Source: Haloactinospora alba | Lineage (GTDB): Bacteria; Actinomycetota; Actinomycetes; Streptosporangiales; Streptosporangiaceae | DNA: 64,000 nt | Direction of reading: 5' to 3' | Assembly (NCBI RefSeq): GCF_006717075.1 | Contig: NZ_VFQC01000001.1 | Location: 1,659,501 to 1,723,500 of the forward strand | In this document: positions 41,077 through 49,709 of the stretch, one piece after another | Layout of the letters: every line of letters begins with the position of its first letter | How positions within the stretch are numbered: the first letter of the stretch is position 1 | The notes under the pieces: generated by a model | Told to the model about the DNA's origin: nothing | Databases searched by the model: none | Seen by the model: only the letters and a program-made list of their open reading frames with translations | Translations under genes and position numbers: made by a program

Positions 41077-41622
41077 TCACGTCCGTTCCCCGCTGCCGTG
41101 TGCCAGCGCTCGCATCCGGGTAACGGTGTTCCAGTTGCGAGTGGTAGCCGTCCCCGACACGTGTTTGTGGGCGAACGCCGGGAGCCGCGCGTTACGCACG
41201 CCTTCCGGCAGCGAGAAGTACACGTCGCGTTCGCCCACCCCCATCTCCTCCGGGGCGAAGGATGCGGTGTCCATACGGGCCAGTCGGTCCCGGTCCGGTT
41301 TCCGGGAGAGGAACATGACCAGGAACCTGGTCGGGTCCCCCACCTCGATCGGGCACTGTGCGATCAGAGTGTCCAACTGTTCGGCGGTGCGTACTACGGT
41401 TCCCACATTCATCCCGGAATCGTGGGCGAGACGGTGTTCGATCGCGGAAGCGACGGTCTCCTCCGGTTCCTCCGGCGCCACGAAGACGACGTTCCCGCTC
41501 TGCAGATATGTGCGGACGTTGTCGTAGCCGAGCCCAGCCAGAGAAGTACGCAGGTCGGCCATGGCGATACGTCGGTTTCTGCCGATATTCACTCCACGGA
41601 GCAATGCCACGTATACGGTCAT
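41077..41622 (-). CDS. DUF1697 family protein
   Basis: 181 residues, complete: MTVYVALLRGVNIGRNRRIA, LGYDNVRTYLQSGNVVFVAP, and the C-terminal YFSLPEGVRNARLPAFAHKH and WNTVTRMRALA. These are the DUF1697 signatures. The biochemical role of the family is unknown. It is convergent with the MBL gene, the stop codons only 9 bp apart. Confidence 0.92.
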   Translation of the reverse strand: MTVYVALLRGVNIGRNRRIAMADLRTSLAGLGYDNVRTYLQSGNVVFVAPEEPEETVASAIEHRLAHDSGMNVGTVVRTAEQLDTLIAQCPIEVGDPTRFLVMFLSRKPDRDRLARMDTASFAPEEMGVGERDVYFSLPEGVRNARLPAFAHKHVSGTATTRNWNTVTRMRALAHGSGERT

Positions 41623-41728
41623 GTGGTTTTCCTACCAATAGGATGTGACAGGAATCGGAAAGATTCCGGTCGAAGACCGGGTCGTGCTGACGAGTCCCTG
41701 ATGCGGTCTCCGAAGGGAACGGGTATCG

Positions 41729-41998
41729 GTGCCACCGGTTTCGCACAGTCCAGCAACGGTGCGGGGACTGCAGGAGAGAGCGGCCAGGGCTCTGCCCGCG
41801 GAGCATGTCGAGGACCTCGACGGATGGTGGCTGCGCTACTCCGCGGGTTCGTCCTGGTGGGTGGGAACGGTGCTGCCGCATGGACATGATCCGGGGCGTG
41901 ACGAACTGGTGTTCCTGGTCGCGGCTGCCGAGAGGTTCTACACGGATTACGGGATCAGCGGCCAGGTTCCAGACACTGGTTTGGCTCTCGTGGGCTGA
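41729..41998 (+). pseudogene. Truncated GNAT acetyltransferase
   Basis: 89 codons from a GTG. VRGLQERAARALPAEHVEDL and DGWWLRYSAGSSWWVGTVLP are the usual N-terminus of actinobacterial GNAT proteins of about 240 residues; FLVAAAERFYTDYGI follows, and then the frame leaves the family (the next frame reads GSAARFQTLVW). The acetyl-CoA-binding part is absent. A strong terminator begins 3 bp after the stop. Confidence 0.65.
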
Positions 41999-42000
41999 GC

Positions 42001-42035
42001 TGTTGTGGGGACCAGCGTCACTGGTCCCCACAACA
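42001..42035. terminator. 15-bp perfect hairpin terminator
   Basis: TGTTGTGGGGACCAG (42001-42015) pairs perfectly with CTGGTCCCCACAACA (42021-42035) across a 5-nt loop, between the truncated GNAT gene and the convergent operon ending at 42120. Confidence 0.75.
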
Positions 42036-42119
42036 GGATTTCCCCTTACTTCCAATACCTGTGGTCTCCGGAGTGCGGGGGAACTGACTTGTGTGGGGCA
42101 GTGTTCCGCTTCGCGTCCG

Positions 42120-42668
42120 TCAGCCGCGGTCGGAGGGCAACGTGCGGAATCCGGTCAGGTCAACCGTCCACGCATCCACGATCTCCACGCCTTTTTCGGG
42201 AGGGATGGGCTCTCCGGTACCAGCGTCCGTGTGGAACACGGTGTACATCTGTCCCGCTTCGAGCGGGTGGAAGGCGCCTCCGTGGACCCTCCAACCACAG
42301 ACGCGCTTCACGGGGATGGTGGTCCCGTTGGTCAGCGTATGGGAGACCTTGTCAGTGAACGAACGCAGTATCACGGCTGCGTCATTTCCACCAATGAGCG
42401 TTGTGGCGAGGTGGTCGAGCACTTCAGAGTGTTCGACCGCGTAACCGTCGTCGTGCTGGTGGAACTCGGTGCTCACTGGGTTCGTGGTTAGCACGGTCAG
42501 GATGTGGCGCCGTAATGGAGTGCCCTGGCTCAGGGCAGTGAGTAGGGTTTCGGTGCGCGAAGAGTGCATGGAATCGAGTATGCGCACAGCGACCGCGGGC
42601 ACGAGGGAATCCACAAGCTGTTCAGTTTGCCGCGGAAGTTCACCCGTTCGGGTTTCGACACGACACAT
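42120..42668 (-). CDS. Hypothetical protein
   Basis: 182 residues from the ATG at 42668, which shares one base with the stop of the membrane-protein gene (TGATG), so the two are translationally coupled. The protein has a helical N-terminal third (SRTETLLTALSQGTPLRRHI), a middle with DGYAVEHSEVLDHLATTLIG, and a C-terminal strand-rich part (VCGWRVHGGAFHPLEAGQMY). I recognise no family. Its role may be tied to the membrane protein encoded just upstream. Confidence 0.6.
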   Translation of the reverse strand: MCRVETRTGELPRQTEQLVDSLVPAVAVRILDSMHSSRTETLLTALSQGTPLRRHILTVLTTNPVSTEFHQHDDGYAVEHSEVLDHLATTLIGGNDAAVILRSFTDKVSHTLTNGTTIPVKRVCGWRVHGGAFHPLEAGQMYTVFHTDAGTGEPIPPEKGVEIVDAWTVDLTGFRTLPSDRG

Positions 42669-43162
42669 CAACGTTCGTTGTTTCTGAGGAAACGCGTAGC
42701 ACTGGGAAGGAACATCGTGACCAGTGCTCCCAGCACGGCTGTTAGGTGCAGCGCACGTACCAAGAAGAACACGAGGGATTCCGCGTCCGATATTCCAAGG
42801 GCGGTGGCGAGTGGTTCACCTTGGACAAGTTGTGTGATCGGGCCGTAGATCAGTGTCGCTGTGCCGATACCGCCCAGCAGCACCGCGAGGACGACACGTG
42901 ACCAGCCGCGCCCGTGAAGCAGCGCCACGACGATACAGCCGAATACCACCGTGACGAGCAGCCGGACACCGATGATGAGCGTGACGGGGAGTATGCCCAT
43001 CCCACTGTTCGGGTCGCTGAGCTCTCCTGCGGCACCCAGCACCGTTTCGGCCATTCCCGCGGCAAGCGCCGTGCACCACAGCGCCACCGCAACCCGTATG
43101 GCCACCGGGGCGTTCTTCTCCGCAACCCGTGCAGCGGTCTTGGTGTGCTTATCCTGCGTCAC
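42668..43162 (-). CDS. Hypothetical four-segment membrane protein
   Basis: 164 residues from the GTG at 43162. Four hydrophobic segments: VAVALWCTALAAGMAETVLG, TLIIGVRLLVTVVFGCIVVA, VVLAVLLGGIGTATLIYGPI and LVFFLVRALHLTAVLGALVT. The short loops have no catalytic motifs. GAGAGGA is 14 bp before the start, a little far. It forms an operon with the hypothetical gene that follows. Confidence 0.6.
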   Translation of the reverse strand: MTQDKHTKTAARVAEKNAPVAIRVAVALWCTALAAGMAETVLGAAGELSDPNSGMGILPVTLIIGVRLLVTVVFGCIVVALLHGRGWSRVVLAVLLGGIGTATLIYGPITQLVQGEPLATALGISDAESLVFFLVRALHLTAVLGALVTMFLPSATRFLRNNER

Positions 43163-44421
43163 GGTCGACCGAGTCCTCTCTGCCGGATCTCTCCGGCTGG
43201 GATACCGCGCCCACGATAGCTTCGCTTCCCACCGGCACAGATAGAGCGTCCCGGAGTACTCGTAATGGCCGACGACCCCGCCGAACTGTTGTCCACCGGT
43301 GCCACCGTCGTGATTGAGTGACCGCCGTCGTCGGCTGCTTTGCGGATCAGGACAGGTCCGGTGCCCGAAACCCTCCAGCAGTGGCAGAGAATCAGGCACC
43401 TGTGTGGGAACAGGCGGAGAATCCCGGACCGCGGGGATCACTGGCTGTCCGAACGGAGCGGGTTGTACGGAAGCGCCACGGCACCGGGTCCGCGGAACCG
43501 GTCGGGCCTGTCGGCCCGGGACAAGAGCCTTGCTCCCCGGACAGACGGATCCCAGCTTCGAGGGGAGATGGCTCATCCATGATGCTGCTGGTGTGCCCCA
43601 TCAGCTTCGGACTGCCCGTAGCGCCCTACTTCAAACGCTGCCGTCGGGTGGAGGGGTTTCGTTGCACCCCGGGGTGACCGTCAGCCGGCCCCCTCTTCGC
43701 TCCTCTCGATTTAACTTCCGATAAGGCCCACTTATCGGAAGTGAAGATGCAGGGGGAGGTGTATGTGTTTCTGTTTTAAAACGTTATTTAATTACGTTTC
43801 CAACGCTATGAAACAAATGAAAGTGGGGACATACGGGGAGGTTCCAACGCCATGCCCCCAGGCGAGGGCAGGCCGAATGAAGCGGATGCGGCAACGCTGG
43901 GAAGGAACCGGGCTGGAGTGGGAGAAGAAGGAGACTCCCTAACAGCAGCACCCGGCCGTCGTCCCCACCGGAAGCTGGGACGCAGAGCTATGCGCCACCC
44001 GAAGCAGAACCGAGATTGTGTGTTGCCCGTAGAGCCACAGTTAACGAATTTCCCGTGTCCTCGTATGAGCCAGGAGCATGGGGACACACAAGAAAACTGA
44101 CGACTTTTTTCCTGGTCACGGGGCTGGGTTCAGCCCCTCTGTCTGATGCTGCGTGTGTATACACAAGCCACCTGACCTGCAGAAACGAAGTAAGGTCCAG
44201 TACGTTGACGGGCGTCCGGCACCGACCGGGGTGAGTGGCCAGGTGCGGGGTAATGGCGCTGCCCGGCGCCGTTGGGGCCGGACGCTCTCCTTCGGCGAGA
44301 TCGAACGAGGGTTGAGCGACAAGCACTATCCCGCACCGGACACGAGCGGTGGCCAGGGATTGCACGCGGAAGGCCCAAACGGGGGTTCCCGCGGCGACGG
44401 GTGGGTGCTATTTTCATCGCA
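43163..44421. other. Gene-poor region upstream of the amylase gene
   Basis: About 1.26 kb with no recognisable protein. It includes a 12-bp inverted repeat (43714-43742) and an AT-rich patch (43760-43830) that contrasts with the rest of the window. Short frames on both strands lack conserved motifs. A very short frame with a start at 43265 (MADDPAELLSTGATVVIE) ends in a stop. Confidence 0.5.
43714..43742. repeat. 12-bp perfect inverted repeat
   Basis: ACTTCCGATAAG (43714-43725) and CTTATCGGAAGT (43731-43742) pair across a 5-nt loop. No gene ends nearby on the plus strand; it may be an operator, an attachment-type site or an orphan terminator. AT-rich DNA follows it. Confidence 0.7.
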
Positions 44422-44441
44422 TTACGCAAAAAATTGCGTAA
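44422..44441. promoter_or_regulatory. Amylase operator palindrome TTACGCAA-N4-TTGCGTAA
   Basis: Perfect 8-bp arms separated by AAAA, 66 bp before the amylase ATG. The half-site resembles those upstream of the maltose-type importer (TTGCGCAA...TTGCGT), suggesting one LacI-type regulator, MalR-like, for both. Confidence 0.7.
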
Positions 44442-44507
44442 ACTTTTTCATCCGGAGCGATGGGTCCGGTCATACGTTCCCGGCTCATCCCACGCTAGGG
44501 AGAAGCG

Positions 44508-45980
44508 ATGAAACACCGTACGATCCTGTGGCCCGTTTCGGGACTGTTAGCAGCGACTGTGCTCGCGGCAACACCCCTTGCCTACGGAACCTCCTCCACC
44601 GACACTCCCCCCACCGCCTCCAGTGTCAGTTCCCCCTCCACCGCCCCCACCGAAGGCGCCGTTATGGCGCACATGTTCCAGTGGCCCTGGGACTCGGTGG
44701 CTCGGGAATGCACCGATTTCCTCGGCCCGAATGGCTACGACGGAGTCCAGGTATCACCTCCCCAAGAGCACGTTGTCCTCCAGGGTGAGGGCTTTCCGTG
44801 GTGGCAGGATTACCAGCCGGTCAGCTACCAGTTGGACAGCCGCCGCGGCGACCGTTCTGATTTCTCCGAGATGGTTGCCACCTGCAACGAGGCCGGTGTG
44901 GACATCTACGTGGATGCCGTCCTCAACCACATGACCGGAAGCGGGTCCGTCGAGAGCGGCCCGGGAAGCGCCGGATCGGAATTCGAGAAGTACAGTTACC
45001 CCGGCATATACGAGAACTCCGACTTCAGTGAGTGCCGTGCGGACATCTCCAACTGGGACGACCCTGACGAGATACGCAATTGCGAACTGTTGTCACTGGC
45101 TGATCTGAGGACCGGAGAGGAGGGCGTTCGCAGCACCCTCACCGGTTACCTCAACGACCTTATCGACCTGGGAGTTGCCGGGTTCCGAATAGACGCGGCC
45201 AAACACGTTCCTCCGCAGGACCTGGAAGCTATCGTCTCCCGACTGGATGGCGATCCCTACGTCTTCCAGGAGGTGATCGAGGACAGCGCGATCAGCCCAG
45301 CGGAGTACACCGGAACCGGAGAGGCCACCGACTTCGCCTACAGTGAAGAGCTCTCCGGAACCGTACGCGACGGCTCTCTCGCACAACTCAAAGGAATCAA
45401 CGGTACAGAGGCTCTCAACAGCGACCAGGCGACTGTGTTCGTTGACAACCACGACACTCAGCGCAATGATCCCACTCTGACCTATAAGGACGGAGATCCT
45501 TACAACGTCGCCACGGCCTTCATGCTCGCCCATCCCTATGGCACGCCCAAGGTGATGTCGAGTTTCGATTTCGAGGATCCGGAATCAGGACCGCCAGCTG
45601 CATCGAACGGTATGACGTCACCCGCCAACTGCGAGGATGAGGACTGGGTGTGTGAACATCGTCAGCAACCGGTGGCCGGAATGGTGGAGTTCCGTTCCGT
45701 TGCCGCGGGCTCAGGGGTAACCGACTGGTGGGACAACGGCAACGATCAAGTGGCTTTCGGCCGCGGTGAGAACGGGTTCGCCGTGTTCAACCGCGGAGCT
45801 GACCTCTCCCGCACTTTCCAGACGTCGCTTCCGGAGGGAACGTACTGTGACGTGGCCAGTGGCTCCGTTGTCGACGGTCGCTGCACCGGAGAAACCTACG
45901 AGATAGATACTGGCGGTGTACTCAGTGCGAGCGTCGCCTCCGACAGTGTGCTGGGGCTGCACGTCGGAACACGACTGTAG
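44508..45980 (+). CDS. Secreted alpha-amylase (GH13)
   Basis: 490 residues. It cleaves alpha-1,4 bonds of starch outside the cell. A signal peptide (MKHRTILWPVSGLLAATVLA) and a Ser/Thr/Pro-rich stretch to about residue 48 precede the barrel: VMAHMFQWPWDSVARECTDF, YGYxGVQVSPP-type (YDGVQVSPPQEH), region I VDAVLNHM, region II GFRIDAAKH with nucleophile Asp229, Glu255 in FQEVIED, and FVDNHDTQR with Asp316. The family C-domain ends the protein; there is no starch-binding domain. AGGGAG precedes the start. The products (maltose, maltodextrins) fit the importer at 4-7 kb. Confidence 0.95.
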   Translation: MKHRTILWPVSGLLAATVLAATPLAYGTSSTDTPPTASSVSSPSTAPTEGAVMAHMFQWPWDSVARECTDFLGPNGYDGVQVSPPQEHVVLQGEGFPWWQDYQPVSYQLDSRRGDRSDFSEMVATCNEAGVDIYVDAVLNHMTGSGSVESGPGSAGSEFEKYSYPGIYENSDFSECRADISNWDDPDEIRNCELLSLADLRTGEEGVRSTLTGYLNDLIDLGVAGFRIDAAKHVPPQDLEAIVSRLDGDPYVFQEVIEDSAISPAEYTGTGEATDFAYSEELSGTVRDGSLAQLKGINGTEALNSDQATVFVDNHDTQRNDPTLTYKDGDPYNVATAFMLAHPYGTPKVMSSFDFEDPESGPPAASNGMTSPANCEDEDWVCEHRQQPVAGMVEFRSVAAGSGVTDWWDNGNDQVAFGRGENGFAVFNRGADLSRTFQTSLPEGTYCDVASGSVVDGRCTGETYEIDTGGVLSASVASDSVLGLHVGTRL

Positions 45981-46027
45981 AACCTAACCATTTCCATTTC
46001 GGCGTGGTACTTCCGCAATAAGCAGTT

Positions 46028-46077
46028 CCTCGTGTCCGTGTTTTCGCTGACGTCCCAACGAGAACACGGACACGAGG
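46028..46077. terminator. Terminator downstream of the amylase gene
   Basis: CCTCGTGTCCGTGTT (from 46028) pairs with AACACGGACACGAGG (to 46077), 15 bp perfect, extendable with one mismatch to 19 bp, 48 bp after the amylase stop. Confidence 0.8.
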
Positions 46078-47028
46078 ACGCGACCCGTTGCAGCGGTCAC
46101 CTGCTCGATGGCTCAACTACTGTCCTCGCGCGTGACATTTGTCTGCTCGGGCCGCTCCCTGATCGGGGCGCTTGGCCATCCGCCCCGATGCGACGGTCGC
46201 CCCTGGTTCTCACGGCCGTCCCTGCTTCCAGAGGAGTAACCTTACGGTGCGCACCCGCGGACGGCCGGGAAACGGAGGATCCCATGCGTGCAGGAAGACC
46301 TCTCAGCAAGGTAGATTTCTGATTTTTCCACACAGCTCATTCCATGGGTGTACCCGTATCTCGGGTACGCTTGCGAAGAGGTGGATACAGAAAACATCTC
46401 ACGGCTTTTTGCCTGGTCACAGAGGTATCGGCAAAGTCGTTGCCTCTGGAGGGCTGGATGCTCGGTAACCTTTTGACCTGCAAAAACATGGTTCCTGGTT
46501 GGGCGTGATGTCAGAAGGGCCGGGACGAACGTGCCGCCCCTGGGGTTGTTGCTCTGCGGCTCCTGACCGAGTCCCTCCAGGATCGAGCGTTCGTGCCTCA
46601 CGCATCCCCTCGTTCTACGGAGTCCGGAGATGCCGTCGACAACTTGTGACGGTTCGGGGACCGGTCGGTGATCACAGTAATTTCGCCGTAACCCTGTGGC
46701 AGCGAAGGTGAGGGCCGGTCCCGAAATGTTCCTGTTCGCACCGGAGCGGACTCCGACGGACGCTGCCGCCCGCGTCAGCCGAGGTATCCATTGCTCGCCC
46801 TGCGCCTACTCCAGTCGGCATGAGTGCACGTCAACACCCTGCTACTGCAAAACGTCCTCGACGATCCCGGGGAGCGGGCCCCAGCTCGGCTCCCACGAAC
46901 GCCGAGCGCTGCGCCCATTGCTCTGGTCCAACATCACCCCGCGGACTTCACTTCCGTCTGGACACGAGCAAACGTCCCGACCTCTCGAGTCCGTCTCGCC
47001 AAGAGACCTTCCTGCGGGGGCAGGCGGG
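46078..47028. other. Gene-free region with a short leader-like frame
   Basis: About 950 bp with no recognisable full-length gene. It contains a 12-codon frame with a strong ribosome-binding site (46284-46322), a GTACCCG-N5-CGGGTAC inverted repeat (46350-46368), and further small hairpins near 46425-46450. It may hold decayed regulatory sequence or an unannotated small RNA. Confidence 0.45.
46284..46322 (+). other. 12-codon frame with strong RBS
   Basis: GGAGGA lies 4 bp before ATG; the product would be MRAGRPLSKVDF. It is followed 27 bp later by a 7-bp inverted repeat. It could be a leader peptide or the N-terminus of a lost TetR-type gene (RxGRPLSxxxF is a common TetR start). Confidence 0.3.
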
Positions 47029-47844
47029 CTACTCGAAGGCCGACATGAGATGAGCCAGAAGCTGTGCTGGTGCGTCTTCCTGCAGGACGTGGCCAGCACC
47101 TTCGATCCAGTGCAGCTCGGCGTGCGGGATCCGGTCGTGCAGCCACCGCGCGTAATGGGGTGGGAGGATGCGATCCTCGGTGCCCCAGATCAGGCGCGTC
47201 GGGATAGTGATCTCGCCGAGCAGTTGCTCGTACTCCTCCGTATGCTCCTGCTTGATCTGACTGTACTGGCGGTAGAAGGCGGCCTGTCCGGTTTCGCCGC
47301 GCCAGGGGGTGAGGAGCGCGTCGAGGATCGCTGGTCGGTAGCCGAGATTCGTGGCGTGGCGCATGTGGCTGGCGACCAGTTCCTGGTGGGCGTACCCCGG
47401 AAGCTGATGGAACACCTCGGGGTGCTCCAGGATGAGCTGGAAGAGGCCGCGTTCCCACTCGCCACCGCTCACGGCGTCGAACAGAGTGAGGTCTCGGAAG
47501 CTCGCCCCTTCCAGCAGCATGCTCCGCAGCGTGACCGCGCCGCCGATGTCATGAGCCACGACGCTGGGGTGAGACAGTTCCCAGTGGTCGAGGAGTCGGG
47601 CGAAGTTCCGGGCGTGCGCGGCCAGGCTGAGGTCTTGTCCCTCCCGTTGCTCGGACTGGCCGAAGCCGAGCAGGTCGAATACGTAGACCCGTCGTATGCG
47701 GGCGAGTGCCGGAACGAGCTCGCGCCAGAGGAAGGATGAGTACGGCGTTCCGTGCACGAGTACGAGCGGCTCACCGCTTCCCCGGGCCATCCACCGGATT
47801 GTCCCGCCTGGTGTTTCGAACGCGTTGTCCAGTGACCAGGTCAT
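47029..47844 (-). CDS. Haloalkane-dehalogenase-like alpha/beta hydrolase
   Basis: 271 residues from the ATG at 47844 behind AGGAGAACCACG. The nucleophile elbow is VAHDIGGA, with aspartate instead of serine, as in haloalkane/haloacetate dehalogenases and epoxide hydrolases; HGTPYSSFLWREL supplies the oxyanion hole and EGAGHVLQEDAP the catalytic histidine. The lid begins SGGEWERGLFQL. The substrate is unknown. Upstream lies a truncated TetR-like gene in divergent orientation with two palindromic sites between. Confidence 0.87.
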   Translation of the reverse strand: MTWSLDNAFETPGGTIRWMARGSGEPLVLVHGTPYSSFLWRELVPALARIRRVYVFDLLGFGQSEQREGQDLSLAAHARNFARLLDHWELSHPSVVAHDIGGAVTLRSMLLEGASFRDLTLFDAVSGGEWERGLFQLILEHPEVFHQLPGYAHQELVASHMRHATNLGYRPAILDALLTPWRGETGQAAFYRQYSQIKQEHTEEYEQLLGEITIPTRLIWGTEDRILPPHYARWLHDRIPHAELHWIEGAGHVLQEDAPAQLLAHLMSAFE

Positions 47845-47938
47845 CGTGGTTCTCCTGTTGTTGGTCGTCGTACAGCGCGGGGATCGATCCCTCTTCCGGC
47901 TTCGCGTACGAACTCGCGTAGTCGGTGCATCGCCCGCC

Positions 47939-47990
47939 TTCACAGGTCTGTGAAATTGCTTGTCCGACCATAGATACACAGTTCTGTGAA
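47939..47990. promoter_or_regulatory. Two CACAG-N2-CTGTG operator sites
   Basis: TTCACAGGTCTGTGAA (47939-47954) and CACAGTTCTGTGAA (47977-47990) share the palindrome CACAG-N2-CTGTG, 36 bp apart. They lie between the hydrolase and the truncated regulator gene and look like TetR sites for both promoters. Confidence 0.7.
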
Positions 47991-48005
47991 GTCAACTGGG
48001 GGATA

Positions 48006-48110
48006 ATGAGCACCGACACCGGACCGGAGCAGCCGCTGACGCCAGGCGCCCAGCGGATCGCCGACCTCGTCGAGGTGTTCGCCGTCTCCCGCACCGCACC
48101 CTGCAACGGC
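48006..48110 (+). pseudogene. TetR-type regulator, N-terminal remnant
   Basis: From the ATG at 48006: MSTDTGPEQPLTPGAQRIAD followed by LVEVFAVSRTAP, resembling the first 30 residues of a TetR protein (LTPGAQRIxDxAxxLF). The frame then runs into the antisense of the DUF5996 gene, and the HTH and ligand domain are missing. Its operators remain upstream, so the regulator of the dehalogenase-like gene seems to have been deleted. Confidence 0.5.
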
Positions 48111-48190
48111 ACTCGGCTTCTGCCGCAGCTCAGTGACCAGCGGTTTCTCTCTGCTTTGCTGCGCAGGACAGTTTCAGGAGCACGGGACCG

Positions 48191-49138
48191 TTAACGGGGA
48201 GAAGCTCGGCGTTGGGGATCATCCTCCAACATGGAACGGTCCCAGGAGGCGTTGTCGGCAGCGGCTTCGTAGGTACTTTGCAGGAACTCCAGAAGAGTAC
48301 GCTCCGGGTCGGGCGAGGTGCGTACGTCCTCGTACGGAAGTAGGAACTCGCCGGCGGCCGCGTTGTAGTGGGCAGCTTCCGGGCGAACAGGGTGCTCTGC
48401 GAAACCGGGGGGTTCCGGGTAGGCGTAACAGTAGAACGCTCCCTCCTGTCCACCTCCCGGCCAGAATCCGCAGCTGCTGAGCTCATGAGAGTATCCCTCG
48501 ACCATCACCCAGTTCCCACAGTTGGGAGCGCCTCCCGGATGTGTCGGTGCGGTTCGTCCAGAGAAACGGGTGACCGCGAGGTCCATAGCTCCCCAGAAGA
48601 AGTGAACCGGACTGACCTTTCCGATGAAACGGGAGCGAAACGTACTCAGGACGCGGTGCGCCGCTGTGAGCTGGTACCAGAAACGTCGCGCATGGTCCGG
48701 GTCGTACGAGGCGTGTTCCGTGTCCTGCTCGAAGGGGACGGCATATTCGACCTCCCGCGGCGACGTCATTATGGGGACATCGATCTCGAGTGAACGGAGC
48801 GTTGACATGACCTCGCTGTAGAAATCGGATACCGACCTCTCCTCCAACCTGACTTTCCGCTCCTCCCCGTTGGTGGAACGTGTCAACAGTTGGTGGTTGC
48901 AGAAGTCGAACTCCATGTCGAAAAGATGGCTGTTGTACGGTATCGCCGATGTTGCGAGTCCGCGCGCGGAAACGTACAGCGGAACCTGCCACCAGTGGTT
49001 AACCATGGGTGACTGGGCCAACCTTATTTTCCCGACGATTTGCATCCACATGTGCAAGGTTTCGCGTGTCGCGGTCCACTCGTCCACAGGAAGGGACGGC
49101 CATCCCGCGTTGGGCCCTGTCGGTGCTGCACCACCCAT
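48191..49138 (-). CDS. DUF5996 family protein
   Basis: 315 residues from the ATG at 49138 after GGGGGTGAG. The family is recognised by WPSLPVDEWTATRETLHMWM, KIRLAQSPMVNHWWQVPLYV, SPVHFFWGAMDLAVTRFSGR, YSHELSSCGFWPGG and FYCYAYPEPPGF. No activity is known. The 3' end overlaps the region where the truncated TetR gene ends. Confidence 0.9.
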   Translation of the reverse strand: MGGAAPTGPNAGWPSLPVDEWTATRETLHMWMQIVGKIRLAQSPMVNHWWQVPLYVSARGLATSAIPYNSHLFDMEFDFCNHQLLTRSTNGEERKVRLEERSVSDFYSEVMSTLRSLEIDVPIMTSPREVEYAVPFEQDTEHASYDPDHARRFWYQLTAAHRVLSTFRSRFIGKVSPVHFFWGAMDLAVTRFSGRTAPTHPGGAPNCGNWVMVEGYSHELSSCGFWPGGGQEGAFYCYAYPEPPGFAEHPVRPEAAHYNAAAGEFLLPYEDVRTSPDPERTLLEFLQSTYEAAADNASWDRSMLEDDPQRRASPR

Positions 49139-49709
49139 TTTCTCACCCCCGGGAAACTGGTGTCCTGACCGTGCTGCAGGGGAGCGGGCGCAAACCGTTC
49201 GCCCCCGATGTCTGATGCTAGTCTGGTTCTTTTCCCGAGGTCATCCGTATGAACGGCGGGTCGCACTGTAGGGAGAGGATCTTGCGATCTCCGGTGCAGA
49301 CAGGACGTGCGGATGAAAAGGAAAGCGGAAAGCAGAGGTTCCTGTATTCATTCCTGGTGTTCTTCCTTGCGAGTCGACCCGCTGGAGGGAAAGCGGGTGG
49401 GTGCGTTCGCCGTTGCTGCTCGGTTCTGGAGTTTCTCCCCGGCCAGGCTGGCATAGGGGGAAACGCCGCTCCTCATGGCCGGGAACCGTACGCGGAGAGG
49501 CCGGCCCCGTGTACGGAGCAGCTTCCTCTCCGTCCGGGAGGACTGGCGTCGTACCACGCCTGCGGTGGTCCTTCCCTCCGGGAAACCGGCCACTTCCTGC
49601 CAGGTTGACACGAGGAGCGGATGGAACTAGGAAATAGAAGCGTGTCGCGTGGTGCCGATGAAGCGAAGGTCGGTGCCATGGAGGCACTGCTTTTCTGGGA
49701 GATTATTTC
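49139..49709. other. Intergenic region, no gene seen
   Basis: 571 bp between divergent genes. Frames are open on both strands but carry no family motif or good ribosome-binding site. It must contain the promoters of the DUF5996 gene and of the flavin/hemerythrin fusion gene. Confidence 0.45.

Noticed and set aside
43806-44087. Overlapping frames on both strands in the gap before the amylase
   Set aside because: No homology signal and no ribosome-binding site; the region looks non-coding or regulatory.
45093-45533. Minus-strand frame inside the amylase gene
   Set aside because: Shadow of a GH13 gene with all catalytic residues on the plus strand.
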